Of a stretch of DNA of 64,000 bases, positions 45,366 through 54,937 are shown one piece after another. Source of the stretch: Bradyrhizobium sp. CCBAU 53351 (GTDB taxonomy: Bacteria; Pseudomonadota; Alphaproteobacteria; Rhizobiales; Xanthobacteraceae); the NCBI RefSeq assembly GCF_015291745.1, contig NZ_CP030060.1, positions 806,001 through 870,000 of the forward strand, written 5' to 3'. Position numbers and translations under genes: made by a program. Below the pieces are notes generated by a model. That model worked only from the letters and a program-made list of their open reading frames with translations. It ran no database searches and was not told the DNA's origin. How positions within the stretch are numbered: the first letter of the stretch is position 1; every line of letters begins with the position of its first letter.

Positions 45366-46046
45366 ATGACATACACCTTGAATCCCTTGCTGCGCTTTCT
45401 CCAGGTTTACGATGACGCGGCCGCGAAAATGGGCATCAGGCTTTCCATTGGGTGTGATTTCAACGAGTACATCGCGATCACAGCCTCGCTAGCAGACAAA
45501 CCCAATACTTATCCCATCTTTCGGCCAGACCGCTCACCGATTCGAACGGGCGAAGGGTATTGGCTTGTGGGTTTTGATAAGGAAAACAAAGTGGCGCTCG
45601 TCGAGGCCGCGCGCTTCTATGACCTGTCGCAAACCACCCTTGCAGCACACCTCGAAACGCTGAAGTTCTTCTATGCGAATCCGACGATAGATGCACATCC
45701 TGAAGATCGCTGCGTTTGTACTGCTCAGATGGCGCGCAGCATTACAGGTAAAGTGGTGTACCACGGGGATATCTGGATCCGCCCCGACTTCAGGGGCTCG
45801 GGCCTGCTCAAGATCATGACGGGGACTATGCGTGGCGTCAGTCTTGCGATGTGGGCTCCCGACTTTCTCTGTGGCCTAGCTGGGCGGTGGTCGTTGGATA
45901 AGAACGTCTATGATCCGGTTCACAATGAACCAGGCGGAGCAGACATTCACCTGGTGCAAGAGAATATCGTCGCTAACGATTGGCTGTTCTGGATGACAGG
46001 CTATGAACTTAAGCAATTGTTAGACGTAACGCCGGACCTGAACTGA
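45366..46046 (+). CDS. GNAT-like protein of unknown function
   Basis: 226 aa from ATG 45366 (AGAGGA 9 nt upstream; the frame extends to 45315). The centre reads VYHGDIWIRPDFRGSGLLKIMTG, resembling GNAT motif A (acetyl-CoA pyrophosphate loop R-x-x-G-x-G/S), but the second half is unlike standard GNATs and rich in Trp (FLCGLAGRWSLDKN, WLFWMTGYEL). Soluble, no signal. It is followed 275 bp downstream, same strand, by the C45-type acyltransferase gene, so a shared pathway is plausible. Substrate unknown. Confidence 0.65.
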   Translation: MTYTLNPLLRFLQVYDDAAAKMGIRLSIGCDFNEYIAITASLADKPNTYPIFRPDRSPIRTGEGYWLVGFDKENKVALVEAARFYDLSQTTLAAHLETLKFFYANPTIDAHPEDRCVCTAQMARSITGKVVYHGDIWIRPDFRGSGLLKIMTGTMRGVSLAMWAPDFLCGLAGRWSLDKNVYDPVHNEPGGADIHLVQENIVANDWLFWMTGYELKQLLDVTPDLN

Positions 46047-46321
46047 TCGTCTAACGTCGTTGCATTTGCGGGCTGCGGGCCGGAACAATACCGGCGACGA
46101 AGGTCTTGAGCTAACGCCCCACCGATTGCCGCTCTCTAGACTAGATGCCATACGCTTGTGAGTTAATGAGCGTGCCAAGCACTTCAGCTACCAGCAGCCT
46201 CTCCATCGGATCTCTATACACCATCCGGGTCACCGTACAAGGCTCACGACTTCGATCCGAGTTATCGCGTCGCTCCGCCCACCGCGTAGAAGCGGACATA
46301 CCAATGCAAGGAGATCTTTCA
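46047..46321 (+). other. Leader between the GNAT-like and C45 genes
   Basis: An in-frame extension upstream of the C45 start reaches 46145 but is not protein-like. The real start is fixed by AAGGAG at 46308-46313. Confidence 0.5.
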
Positions 46322-47416
46322 ATGAGTCTTAAGCTTACCGTCTTTACTGCGATACCCCGCGAAAGGGGACAGCAGCAAGGAGAGCTGATGCGATCGGAAA
46401 TCGCGGCCAATGCTGACTTTTATTTAAAACGCTTTTGCGCTAACGGAACTAATCTTGCGCAAATTCAAGCTGAAGCAACTGGTTGGTTGCGCTTCCTTGA
46501 AGATCTACGACCCGACTACGTTGAAGAGCTGAGGGGAATTGCCGACGCTGCCTTTATGCCCCTCTATACGGTTGTGATGCTTAACGTCCGGCATGAGATT
46601 TGGCTACGCCTGATGGCACGTCGAGCCGCCGATCTATCGTATGGGATTTTGGATGGCTGCACGTCTGCCGGATTAATGCCCGAGGTAACCGCGCAAAATA
46701 CAACAATGCTGGCGCAAACGATCGATGGGCAAGCGGCAGTTCGGGGCACCCTTTTTGTAGGCAAAGTAGTGACGCCCGCTAACCCGCAATGGCTGGGCAT
46801 CTTCGAAGCAGGCTGCGCCGGCCCCATAGCGGGACTGAATGAAGCTGGGATCGGGCTAGTCTGCAACAGCTTGGTTTCGCCTATTGATGGCTCGGCACTC
46901 ATGACCGCCCCGTTTAAGCTGAGGTGCCGGTCCATCCTTCAGGCGCCGACATTCGACCGCGCGATAAGCGCGATTATCCGCGCTGATCGAAACATCTCTA
47001 TGAACTACCTGATTGGCCATGCTGATGGCGAGATTATCAACATTGAGAGCTCCCCCAATGACAAACGGTACATTTATCCTGAGGATGGGGTAATTTCACA
47101 CGCAAATCATTTTGAGCCGGGAACACGAATACCTTCAGAATGGGAGCGCTTTGTGCCCGACAGTCCGTTTCGGTCCCGTCGCTTTGGTCGACATCTGCGC
47201 TCAAGGCTCGGGCAGGTGGATGTGGATCATATTTTGTTGGGCCTCAAAGACCATTTCTCTTACCCGGCATCCATTTGCTGTCACCCGAACCAGGATACGC
47301 AGTATCCGAATAGTACCCTTTCCGCCATCATTATGGATCTAAGCAAGCGTGTTTTGTTCGCCACTGACGGACCCCCGTGCAGCGCGCCGCTTGAGCGATT
47401 TGATCTTTGGATTTAG
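46322..47416 (+). CDS. C45-type autoproteolytic acyltransferase/amidohydrolase
   Basis: 364 aa from ATG 46322, with AAGGAG and an 8-nt spacer. Similar in layout to isopenicillin-N/6-APA acyltransferases: N-terminal PRERGQQQGELM, VEELRGIADAAFMPLYTVVMLNV, then the self-cleavage and nucleophile site DGCTSAG (Cys becomes the N-terminal nucleophile), TTMLAQTIDGQ, GIFEAGCAGPIAGLNEAGIGLV, and YLIGHADGEIINIE. It would transfer or remove an acyl group on an amide. Its stop TAG directly abuts the IS5 left end, but the length is normal. Confidence 0.85.
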   Translation: MSLKLTVFTAIPRERGQQQGELMRSEIAANADFYLKRFCANGTNLAQIQAEATGWLRFLEDLRPDYVEELRGIADAAFMPLYTVVMLNVRHEIWLRLMARRAADLSYGILDGCTSAGLMPEVTAQNTTMLAQTIDGQAAVRGTLFVGKVVTPANPQWLGIFEAGCAGPIAGLNEAGIGLVCNSLVSPIDGSALMTAPFKLRCRSILQAPTFDRAISAIIRADRNISMNYLIGHADGEIINIESSPNDKRYIYPEDGVISHANHFEPGTRIPSEWERFVPDSPFRSRRFGRHLRSRLGQVDVDHILLGLKDHFSYPASICCHPNQDTQYPNSTLSAIIMDLSKRVLFATDGPPCSAPLERFDLWI

Positions 47417-48068
47417 GGTCTGTACCTAATTAGCCGGTTCTGATTCCCTCGCACCGAGTTGATTCGGCACGGGGGACTTCGATGCGCAAAGGGCTGTTTT
47501 GGCTTAACGACAAGCAGTGGGCTCAGATAGAGCCGCATCTGCCGATGAACCAGACCGGCCCGGCGCGCGATGACGATCGGCGCATCATCAGCGGTATCAT
47601 TCACATGCTTCAGTGCGGCGCACGCTGGCGCGATTGTCCGCCCGACTACGGTCCTTACACAACGATCTACAATCGGTTCAATCGCTCGGCCAAGCGTGGA
47701 CATTGGCAGGCGATCTTTGAAGCGCTCGCCCGCTGTGGCAAGGACGGCGTGACTTTATCCATCGACTCCACCTCGATCAAGCGCATCGCTCGGCGAGCGG
47801 CGGAAAAGGGGGGGAGCATGAACAAGCGATCGGCCACTCGCGCGGTGGGCGGACCACGAAAATCCATGCGCTGAGCGACCCTGACTGCAGACCTTGCGCA
47901 TTTCATCTCACTCCAGGCCAGGATGCAGATATAGCCGCAGCGCCGGCCCTTTTGGAACTCGCGCCACCGATGTCTGCCCTCATTGGTGACAAAGGGTACG
48001 ACGGCGACGGCTTTCGCGCCGAAATCATCGATCGTGGTGCCAAGCCTGTCGGTATCCGCCGGGGCTAA
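47417..48068 (+). mobile_element. IS5-family element (two-frame type), 3' truncated
   Basis: Left end GGTCTGTACCTAATTAG at 47417. OrfA 47482-47874 (LFWLNDKQWAQIEPHLP, IHMLQCGARWRDCPPDYGPY, SIDSTSIKRI); the continuation RTTKIHALSDPDC, IGDKGYDGDGFR is in the next frame, and the switch lies near the slippery run AAAAGGGGGGG (47804-47814), consistent with programmed frameshifting. The reading ends at 48068, before the last third. Confidence 0.85.
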
Positions 48069-48186
48069 GCCGCGACAGGAGCTTTCACCAATTCCACCGC
48101 TTGAGGAGCGTACGCATACGACGAAGGCCGCCTGATTGACGCATGCGCGCGAGCACGGCGAGTTCTACGATGGCGTTGCGTGAAGG

Positions 48187-49048
48187 TCAGGCGGCTTGCT
48201 GATCGGCGGACTTGCCGGCTTGGTGAAGGAGCTTCCATTCCCAGGGCAGCAGTTCGCGCAGACGCGAGGTGGGAAGATCGGCGATCCGGGCGAGGACGTC
48301 GGCGAGCCAAGCCTTGGGATCGACGTCGTTGAGGCGACAGGTCGTGATCATCGTCAGCATGATAGCGGCACGGTCGGCGCCACGTTGGCTGCCAGCGAAG
48401 GTCCAGTTGCGCCTTCCCAAGGCAATGCCTCTCAATGCACGCTCAGCGCAATTGTTGATCAAGCAGATCCTGCCATCGTCGAGGAAGCGGACGAAGCCGT
48501 CCCAGCGCTTGAGCATGTAGTTCATGGGCTTCAGGACCTCGGCGGAGCGGGAGAGGCTTTCTCGCTCGCGGAGCAGCCAGGCGTGCATGTCGTCGAGCAG
48601 CGGCTTGCTCCGCTCCTGGCGCACAGCACGCCGCTCGTCGGCACCACGGCCGTTGATGGCGCGCTCGATCTCGAACAGGGCGTCAAGACGCCTGACCGCC
48701 TCCAGCGCGATCGGGGAGACCGGTTTGCCCTTGCCTTCCCGGGCGGCTTTCTCGATGTCAGCCAGCTCGAAGAATCCCCGCCGCGCATGGGCCAGGCAAA
48801 ATGCCGGAGTGATCGGCATTGCTTTCCTTTTTGGATCGAACAACGGCTCGAAGCCGCCATAGCAATCCGCCTGCAGAATGCCGGCGAAGGCGGCCAGATG
48901 CCTCTGAGGATGTTCGCCCCGTCGGTTGCCCGAGGCATAATAGACCGCCGCCGGCGGCGCAGGCCCGGCGAACGGCCGGTCATCCCGCACATACGTCCAG
49001 ATCCGGCCGGTCGTGCATTTGCCCTTCGCCAGGATCCGGATGGTGGGG
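48187..49048 (-). pseudogene. IS66 TnpC 3' part (element C)
   Basis: Reads TIRILAKGKCTTGRIWTYVRDDRP, FCLAHARRGFFEL, INNCAERALRGIALGRRNW, to the stop at 48187. The 5' part is replaced by a group II intron end at 49049. tnpA and tnpB are missing. Confidence 0.85.
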
Positions 49049-49336
49049 TGAGTAGGCCGGAGGGATTTCACCTCCAGCCTCTCGCAGAACCGGGCGTGAG
49101 ACTCTCGCCTCACCCGGCTCCCATCAGGCAAGCTTGCCGCCACCGCCGAGTTGCCAATGCACAAAGAGCCTGCGGTTCTCACGCACGATCTTCTCCAGGA
49201 AGAGACGCGCGCGTCCTAAACGGTGATGGAAGCGCTTGTACTTTCGCTTCAACCAAATACCTAACGTCTGGTTGATGTAGCGCGCCAACGGATAAAGCGC
49301 TGAGCGGGTGTATTGCCCATAATAAGCGATCCTGAT
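49049..49336 (-). mobile_element. Group II intron, 3' end
   Basis: Minus strand: last 70 codons of the intron-encoded protein (IAYYGQYTRSALYPLARYIN ... RENRRLFVHWQLGG, stop at 49124), then domain V, a domain VI-like hairpin and an end CCTACTCAC next to tnpC. The intron's 5' part is cut by the IS3 element at 49337. Confidence 0.85.
49087..49120 (-). ncRNA. Group II intron domain V
   Basis: 34 nt: GAGCCGGGTGAGGCGAGAG then TCTCACGCCCGGTTC on the minus strand. Standard stem with AGC triad region, CG bulge and GNRA-like tetraloop GAGA. The part of intron RNA that forms the catalytic centre. Confidence 0.85.
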
Positions 49337-49370
49337 CTTCCCTCGAAAAAGTGGACGGGTTAAGCGGCTT

Positions 49371-50027
49371 TTAGCTCCATTTCGATCGGGGGGATATATC
49401 CGATGGCGGAATGGAGCCTGGTTCGGTTGTAGAAGCCCTCGATGAAGGCGAAGATATCGCTCTGGACTTGAGCGCGAGTTGCTGCTGGATCGCCATCGTC
49501 AGGGCGGCAGATGCAAGTTCGACCTGCATATGATCCCGCATGGCCCAGCCGACGATCTTTCGGCTGAACAGGTCCATGACGGCCGCCAGATACAGCCAAC
49601 CTTCAGCGGTCGGAATATAGGTGATATCGGCGAGCCAGACCCGGTTCGGGTCTTCCGCGGTGAAGTCCCGCGCGATCAGGTTCGGTGCGATCGGCAGACC
49701 GTGGCGGCTGTCGGTGGTGCGCACACGGCGCGGCGGTGCCATGATGGCGCGAATACCGTACCGACGCATCATCCGTTCAATTCGACCGCGACTGGGACCA
49801 CGGCCCTGCGCCCGCAGGGCGGCATGGACGCGGGGGCTGCCGTAGCGTCCGCTGCTGTCTTGATGGACCAGCCGGATCGCTGCCCGGAGCGTGGCATTTG
49901 ATTTTGCCCGCTCGCTCACCGGGCGCTCGCGCCGGGCGTAATAGCCGGCCGGCGAGACCTCGAGCACGGCGCACATCAGGCGGACCGGATAGGTCTCGCG
50001 ATGGTCTTCGATGAAGCGGAAGCTCAT
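49371..50027 (-). pseudogene. IS3 OrfB with internal deletion
   Basis: Good from SFRFIEDHRETYPVRLMCAVL through VWLADITYIPTAEGWLYLAAV (first catalytic Asp). After MAIQQQ a deletion removes the second Asp and the Glu; the family tail FIEGFYNRTRLHSAIGYIPP survives in another frame (49371-49470). Confidence 0.85.
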
Positions 50028-50060
50028 GTCCGGGTTCCGACGAAGATCGCGATCGACTTC

Positions 50061-51347
50061 CTAAGAAACAGCCGGATTGGCGTCGCCCGGGATGGCCTGC
50101 AACACGAAGCCTAGCGATTTCGCCCGGCGCTGTAGGTTGGCGAGGACGCGGCTACGATATTGCTGCTCATATTGGTCGGCGCCAGGATCCTTGTAGCTCA
50201 TGCCGTGCCGGAGTGTGTTGTAGAATAAAACCGCAATCTTGCGAGCCGTCGCCGTCACCGCCTTCGATTTACCCGCACGTGCTGACAACCGGCGATAGAA
50301 TGCTCCCAGCGCTGTCTCGCTCCGCCCCACGGTTGTGGCTGCCAAACGCAACAACGCAGCTGCGCGACTTGAAGATCTCCGTGTGCGCGAAGACAGCACC
50401 TTGCCGCCGGAGATCTTGTTGCCGGGTGCGAGGCAGAGCCAGGAAGTGAAGTGTTTGGCGCTCGGCCATGCCGTTAGATCGATACCGCACTCGCCAATGA
50501 GCTTCAATGCGAGCGACGGACCCAACCCGTGGATCTCAGTCAAATCGACGCCCCGCACTCTGTACAGTGCGGTCCTGACATCGAAGGTGGGGGTGTTGAC
50601 CTGCTTGGTCTTTACGCGCGGCTTGGCTAGGTTTCCGACCGGTCTTGCTCCTTTGGTGTTCAATGCACTGATCAGGACTTCGAGCTTGCGATCACAGTCG
50701 AGCATCTTTGCCTGATAAACGTCGTAGAGCTCCAGTGATTGAGCTAACGCGAAAACATGTTCGTGGCGGTCATTGCCTACGAGCGCTGCGCGGATCGTCT
50801 CGATCGATGAGTGGCAGCGCACGTCCCGATAGGTTGCCGGGACGTCGGGATTGCGTTCGCCTGCAACAATGGCTCGGATAATCCGCATGCCGGTCGCGCC
50901 GGTGATATCCGACACAACATGATGGAGCTGCAGGTTCATCTCCATCAGAGCCTTTTGCATATGTTGGATATGGGCGGCAGCATATTCCACGAGCCGCTCG
51001 CGCTGGCGTAGATAGGCTCGCAACGTTGCGATCTCGGCATCGGGTCGGAAGCTGCCCCGTAACAGGCCATAGGAGTGGAGCTGGCGTAACCAAGCGGCAT
51101 CGCTGAGATCGGTTTTACGGCCAGGTACATTCTTGGCGTACCGCGCGTTGACCAGAATGACCTCAAACCCGCGCTGTTCTAAGATCTCGTAGACTGGGAT
51201 CCAATAGACCCCAGTGGATTCCATCGCGACACTGGTCACGCCGCACATCTTGAACCAGTCCGCCAGTTCATGCAGGTCTTGCGTGAATGTGCCGAATGCA
51301 CGCACTGGCTTGTCGGTGCAGGCCGGGTTTACCGCGGCCATGTGCAT
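50061..51347 (-). pseudogene. IS110-family transposase, N-terminal frameshift
   Basis: 428 codons open from ATG 51347 (HMAAVNPACTDKPVRAFGTF). Conserved Glu in AMESTGVYWIP and DxxD in GRKTDLSDAAWLRQ; HhH GLGPSLALKLIGECG; serine region ISGGKVLSSRTRR. But the first catalytic Asp (PIDIGSKMH) lies just upstream of the only ATG, in a frame that meets a stop 25 codons earlier; the true start PNRTTDRGPDLKLV is in another frame. So a one-base change near 51395 probably inactivates it. Inserted between IS3 orfA and orfB. Confidence 0.8.
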
Positions 51348-51627
51348 CTTTGATCCGATATCGATAGGGCCGCGCCGAGGTTGACCAGCTTTAGGTCCGG
51401 GCCGCGGTCGGTTGTCCTGTTAGGCATCGCAACTCCTCCGTCCGATGATGGGCTGGAGGGTCAGGGCTATGCCAATTTGTCATCTTCCTAATCGGGATCG
51501 CCGTCGAAACGGCGTCACCACTCTCAAGTCCGCATGCGCCCATGGACCACGTTTTTTAACGGGGACAGCGCCTCCAATAAGCTGACGGCCGCTACCCTCC
51601 GAGCTAAAGGATAGCACAAGGCTGTTT

Positions 51628-51939
51628 CTATTCCGCGCAGGCGCGCCACGACGCTGGACAGTTTTTTAAAATGTCGCGCTCCATGCGCAGCCGTTCGTTC
51701 TCCTGACGTAGGCGGGCGATCTCCGAAGCCTGGTCCGCCGGCATCGGCGTCGCCTGCGTGGTGGGTCGCCACGCCGCCGATCCCGGCTCCTGCCGGAGCT
51801 TATCTACCCACCGTCGCAGCACCGAATCCCGCAGACCGAGCTCCTTAGCAACCGACCCGATCGAGCGACCGCTCGACGCGACCAGTTCGGCGGCCCGACG
51901 CTTGTAATCCTCGGTAAACGACCGACGTTGACGTTCCAT
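51628..51939 (-). CDS. IS3 OrfA
   Basis: 103 aa: RRSFTEDYKRRAAELVASSG with helix-turn-helix, then a leucine-zipper-like ASEIARLRQENERLRMERDIL. The slippery run of six A (TTTTAAAAAACTG) just before the end is the usual site for -1 frameshifting into OrfB, now separated by the IS110. Confidence 0.85.
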   Translation of the reverse strand: MERQRRSFTEDYKRRAAELVASSGRSIGSVAKELGLRDSVLRRWVDKLRQEPGSAAWRPTTQATPMPADQASEIARLRQENERLRMERDILKNCPASWRACAE

Positions 51940-52088
51940 TCGACACCTCCGGGCTCAACGAGCCTACTACAGGTGTCCACTCATTCGGAGGAGGTTCAGT
52001 GTCCACCTATTTTGGTGGACACCTCATGCATCACGGCACTCAAAAGCAAAAGGTGCGGAGAAATTCGCGCTTACCATAAGACGACCGT

Positions 52089-52230
52089 TGTCACCGCGTA
52101 TTGAAGTGTTCGCTGGCGCAGGTCGCAAGCGGTGGCCGGATGAATTGAAGGCACAGATTGCCGCGGAAAGCCTCGAGCTGGGGGCGGTTGTCACAGACGT
52201 CGCCCGTCGCCATGGCTGCCGGCCCCAGCA
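52089..52230 (+). pseudogene. IS66 TnpA N-terminal part (element B, inverted)
   Basis: IEVFAGAGRKRWPDELKAQI, AVVTDVARRHGCRPQ. It stops where the IS21 left end begins (52231). It is the missing front of the TnpA at 43317-43567 and joins it in frame after removal of one copy of the CCCAGCA target duplication. Confidence 0.85.
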
Positions 52231-52265
52231 TGCGTAATCCGATGCAAGCCGGCCACTGATTGAAC
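52231..52265 (+). mobile_element. IS21 element B, left end
   Basis: TGCGTAATCCGATGCAAG, matching the right end TGCGTATTCCGACG at 43568. Interrupted after about 35 bp by an IS91 element; the rest of the left end (ATTCCG...GCCGGCC repeats) continues at 54779-54850. Confidence 0.8.
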
Positions 52266-52367
52266 GAACCCGCTACGCGGCAGTAGGGGGCAAACCTGCT
52301 GAACTGAGGTGTCCTGTCTGAGAGGATGTTGGTCTTCGCACCACCCCTCTCAAGACAGGAGACCCAG

Positions 52368-53228
52368 ATGGCTACGATGAGCCCTCTTCGGCAGCGCATG
52401 ATCGAGGACATGACGGTCCGCAATCTGTCGCCGTCGACTCAACAATCCTATATCTATGCGATCGCAAAGTTTAGCCGCCATTTCGGCTATGCCCCGGACC
52501 GGTTGAGTTTCGAGCAGGTCCGCGCCTACCAACTACATCTCATCGGCCAAAAGCGCTCGTGGTCCCACATCAATCAGGTGGCCTGCGCGCTGCGGTTCTT
52601 CTACGGCGTCACACTCGGGCAGACGGAGGCATTCGAGCGGATCATTGGTGGCCAGAAGCCCGACAAGCTCCCGCTCGTGCTTAGTGCCGAAGAGATCGAG
52701 CGCTTCCTGGACGCGGTTACAGGGGTGCGCAATCGCGTCGTGCTGGCGACGGCTTATGCGGCTGGCTTACGGGTTAGTGAAGTCGTCCGCCTGAAGGTGA
52801 GCTCGATCGACAGCAAGCGAATGTTGATCCACATCGAGAACGGTAAGGGCGGCAGGGATCGTTACGCGATGCTTTCTCCGCGACTGCTGGAGATTCTGCG
52901 TACGTACTGGATGCGAGCCCGACCGGGGCTGTGGCTATTTCCAGGCCAAGACCCAAGTGAACATGTCAGCGTCCGCTGCGTCCAGGCGGCCTGCCGCGCC
53001 GCCCGCCGCCGCGCTCGGCTTGCCAAGCCGATTACTGTCCATACGCTCCGGCACTCGTTTGCGACCCATCTCCTGGAAAGCGGGATCGACATTCGCATCA
53101 TTCAAGTTCTGCTCGGACATGCCGACCTGGGATCGACCGCGCGCTACGCTCAGGTTGCGACCAACCTGCTCGCCCGCACGACCAGCCCATTCGATGGACT
53201 CTCCGTCAGGGTGATCCCACCCGACTGA
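52368..53228 (+). CDS. Tyrosine recombinase of the IS91 element
   Basis: 286 aa from ATG 52368 (CAGGAGACC upstream; the frame extends to 52326 without a site). Core-binding domain then catalytic residues: AAGLRVSEVVRL, GKGGRDRYAML, HTLRHSFATHLLE, LLGHADLGSTARY. Integron-integrase-like; this gene commonly precedes the transposase in this IS91 group. Ends 9 nt before the transposase start. Confidence 0.92.
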   Translation: MATMSPLRQRMIEDMTVRNLSPSTQQSYIYAIAKFSRHFGYAPDRLSFEQVRAYQLHLIGQKRSWSHINQVACALRFFYGVTLGQTEAFERIIGGQKPDKLPLVLSAEEIERFLDAVTGVRNRVVLATAYAAGLRVSEVVRLKVSSIDSKRMLIHIENGKGGRDRYAMLSPRLLEILRTYWMRARPGLWLFPGQDPSEHVSVRCVQAACRAARRRARLAKPITVHTLRHSFATHLLESGIDIRIIQVLLGHADLGSTARYAQVATNLLARTTSPFDGLSVRVIPPD

Positions 53229-53237
53229 GCTGCGCAT

Positions 53238-54431
53238 ATGCGCCCCGTGCTCGAGGTGGCGGACATCCTCCGCCGCCACGGCGGCGCCTTCCGTGCCGCG
53301 CAGGGTCCTCGGCTGTCCTCCGATCAGCGCCGTGTGATGGCGGCCATCGAGGCGTGTCGCACAGCGACGCTCGGCGGCCACGTCGAGCGGTGCGACGACT
53401 GCGGCCTGGTCCGCGTCGCCTATAACAGCTGTCGCGATCGGCACTGTCCAAAGTGCCAAGCGCTCGCGCGCGCCCAATGGCTCGCCGAGCGCCAGGCCGA
53501 CCTGCTGCCGGTCCCCTATTTCCATGTCGTCTTCACCGTGCCGGCGCCGGTGGCCGCCATCGCGCTGCAGAACAAGACGGCGGTCTACGACATCCTGCTC
53601 AAGGCAGCAGCCGAGACGATCCGTCTCATCAGCGCCGACCCGAAGCATCTCGGTGCCGAGACCGGGATGATCGCCATTCTCCATACCTGGGGCCAGACCC
53701 TGACGCATCATCCGCATGCCCATTGCCTCGTGCCAGGCGGCGGGATCGCCCCTGATGGAAGCTGGGTTCATTGTCGCCCCGGCTTCTTCCTTCCCGTTCG
53801 CGTCCTGTCACGATTGTATCGTCGGCTGTTCCTGGAGCGCCTGCAGGCGGCGTTCAATGGCACCAAGCTCCAGTTCTTCGGCCATCTCGCGCACCTCGTC
53901 GAGCCAGCGGCATTCGCCCGCCATCTAACCGCCCTCCGCAAGGTCGAGTGGGTCGTCTACGCCAAGCGTCCCTTCGGCGGACCAGAACAGGTTCTGGCCT
54001 ATCTCGGGCGCTACACCCATCGCGTTGCAATCGCCAACGGCCGGCTCCTTACCTGTGACCAGGGCCACGTCCGCTTCCGGTGGAAGGATTATCGCGCTGG
54101 CAACAGATCCAAAGTGATGACGCTCGACACTGAGGAGTTCCTTCGTCGCTTTCTGCTCCACGTATTGCCGAAGGGGTTTCGCCGCATCCGTCATTTTGGC
54201 TTCCTGGCGAACGCCTGCCGCGTCGCCAAACTCGCGCGCATCCGAGCGGCGCTAAAGGCGCCAGAGCCGCCTCCGCCTGCCGAAGCTGTCGACTATCGTG
54301 AGCGCTGCGCCATCCTCATTGGTCACCGCCTCGACTTGTGCCCCATCTGCGGAGGCCGCATGGTCGAGATTGGGCCTGTGCCGCGTGCGCAAACGCCGCG
54401 ACGCGCAGCACCTCGCTGCGATACATCATGA
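53238..54431 (+). CDS. IS91-family HUH (Y2) transposase
   Basis: 397 aa. N-terminal zinc ribbon CDDCGLVRVAYNSCRDRHC, HUH metal site TLTHHPHAHCLVPGG, and tyrosine region VLAYLGRYTHRVAIAN. A second zinc motif (CPICGG) is near the end. Rolling-circle transposase. Complete. Confidence 0.93.
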   Translation: MRPVLEVADILRRHGGAFRAAQGPRLSSDQRRVMAAIEACRTATLGGHVERCDDCGLVRVAYNSCRDRHCPKCQALARAQWLAERQADLLPVPYFHVVFTVPAPVAAIALQNKTAVYDILLKAAAETIRLISADPKHLGAETGMIAILHTWGQTLTHHPHAHCLVPGGGIAPDGSWVHCRPGFFLPVRVLSRLYRRLFLERLQAAFNGTKLQFFGHLAHLVEPAAFARHLTALRKVEWVVYAKRPFGGPEQVLAYLGRYTHRVAIANGRLLTCDQGHVRFRWKDYRAGNRSKVMTLDTEEFLRRFLLHVLPKGFRRIRHFGFLANACRVAKLARIRAALKAPEPPPPAEAVDYRERCAILIGHRLDLCPICGGRMVEIGPVPRAQTPRRAAPRCDTS

Positions 54432-54584
54432 CCGACTACCTCGACTTGTTCGCTCCCACTGCAGGCATCGCCATGCCGACGTTCTCCGTCGGAACGATCA
54501 AGCACGCTCACAACGCGCGGCGAACGGGCGATAGTCAGCCGCTTGGGCTTGACGCGCCGTTCGACGCTATCGACGCCGGCATCC

Positions 54585-54777
54585 TCTGCTGCCAATATCA
54601 ACGGCAATCTGCGGCCACACTCGCTCGCGGGCCCGACATCGGGTCAATCGCGCCTACCGGCGCCTAGATCGAGCCCCCATAGGTCCTCGCTCACAAGACG
54701 CGGCTTCGTTCAATCCAGCTTCAAATAGGTCCCGCGCTGGACTTGCGGCGAGATCTGCGACGCGGGACCTATTTGAA
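54585..54777 (+). repeat. IS91 right-end region, also present as a split remnant at 5.6/9.7 kb
   Basis: 3' noncoding part. 54585-54664 matches 5587-5662 and 54659-54760 matches 9700-9800. Holds the uninterrupted sequence GGCGCCTAGATC into which IS21 copy 1 inserted at the other locus. Ends in the 17-bp inverted repeat TTCAAATAGGTCCCGCG. Confidence 0.8.
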
Positions 54778-54937
54778 CCCTCCAGTATTCCGACGCAATC
54801 CGGCCACCGATTCCGACGGAAGTCGGCCACCCATTCCGATCGAAGCCGGCCACCCTGTTGAGACCGCCTGACGCTCTCGAAGACGGCGATCGAATCGCGG
54901 ACCAGCCCACCTTTGCGACCAAGCAAGGGAAGGTCTG

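Larger units (their letters stand above)
49340..52022 (-). mobile_element. IS3-family element, interrupted by IS110
   Basis: OrfA (51628-51939) and OrfB (to 49371) on the minus strand, separated by an IS110 element (about 50060-51600). The start-proximal end includes a hairpin GTGTCCACC/GGTGGACAC (51999-52022). Confidence 0.8.
52266..54774 (+). mobile_element. IS91-family element with companion integrase
   Basis: Inserted in the left end of IS21 element B, with GAAC at both borders (52262-52265 and 54775-54778), the tetranucleotide favoured by IS91. Carries a tyrosine recombinase and a HUH transposase on the same strand. A 17-bp hairpin closes the right end (54720-54736/54761-54777). Confidence 0.85.

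Noticed and set aside
48196..49275. 359-codon plus-strand frame
   Set aside because: Antisense to IS66 tnpC and the intron end, which are clearly coding on the minus strand.
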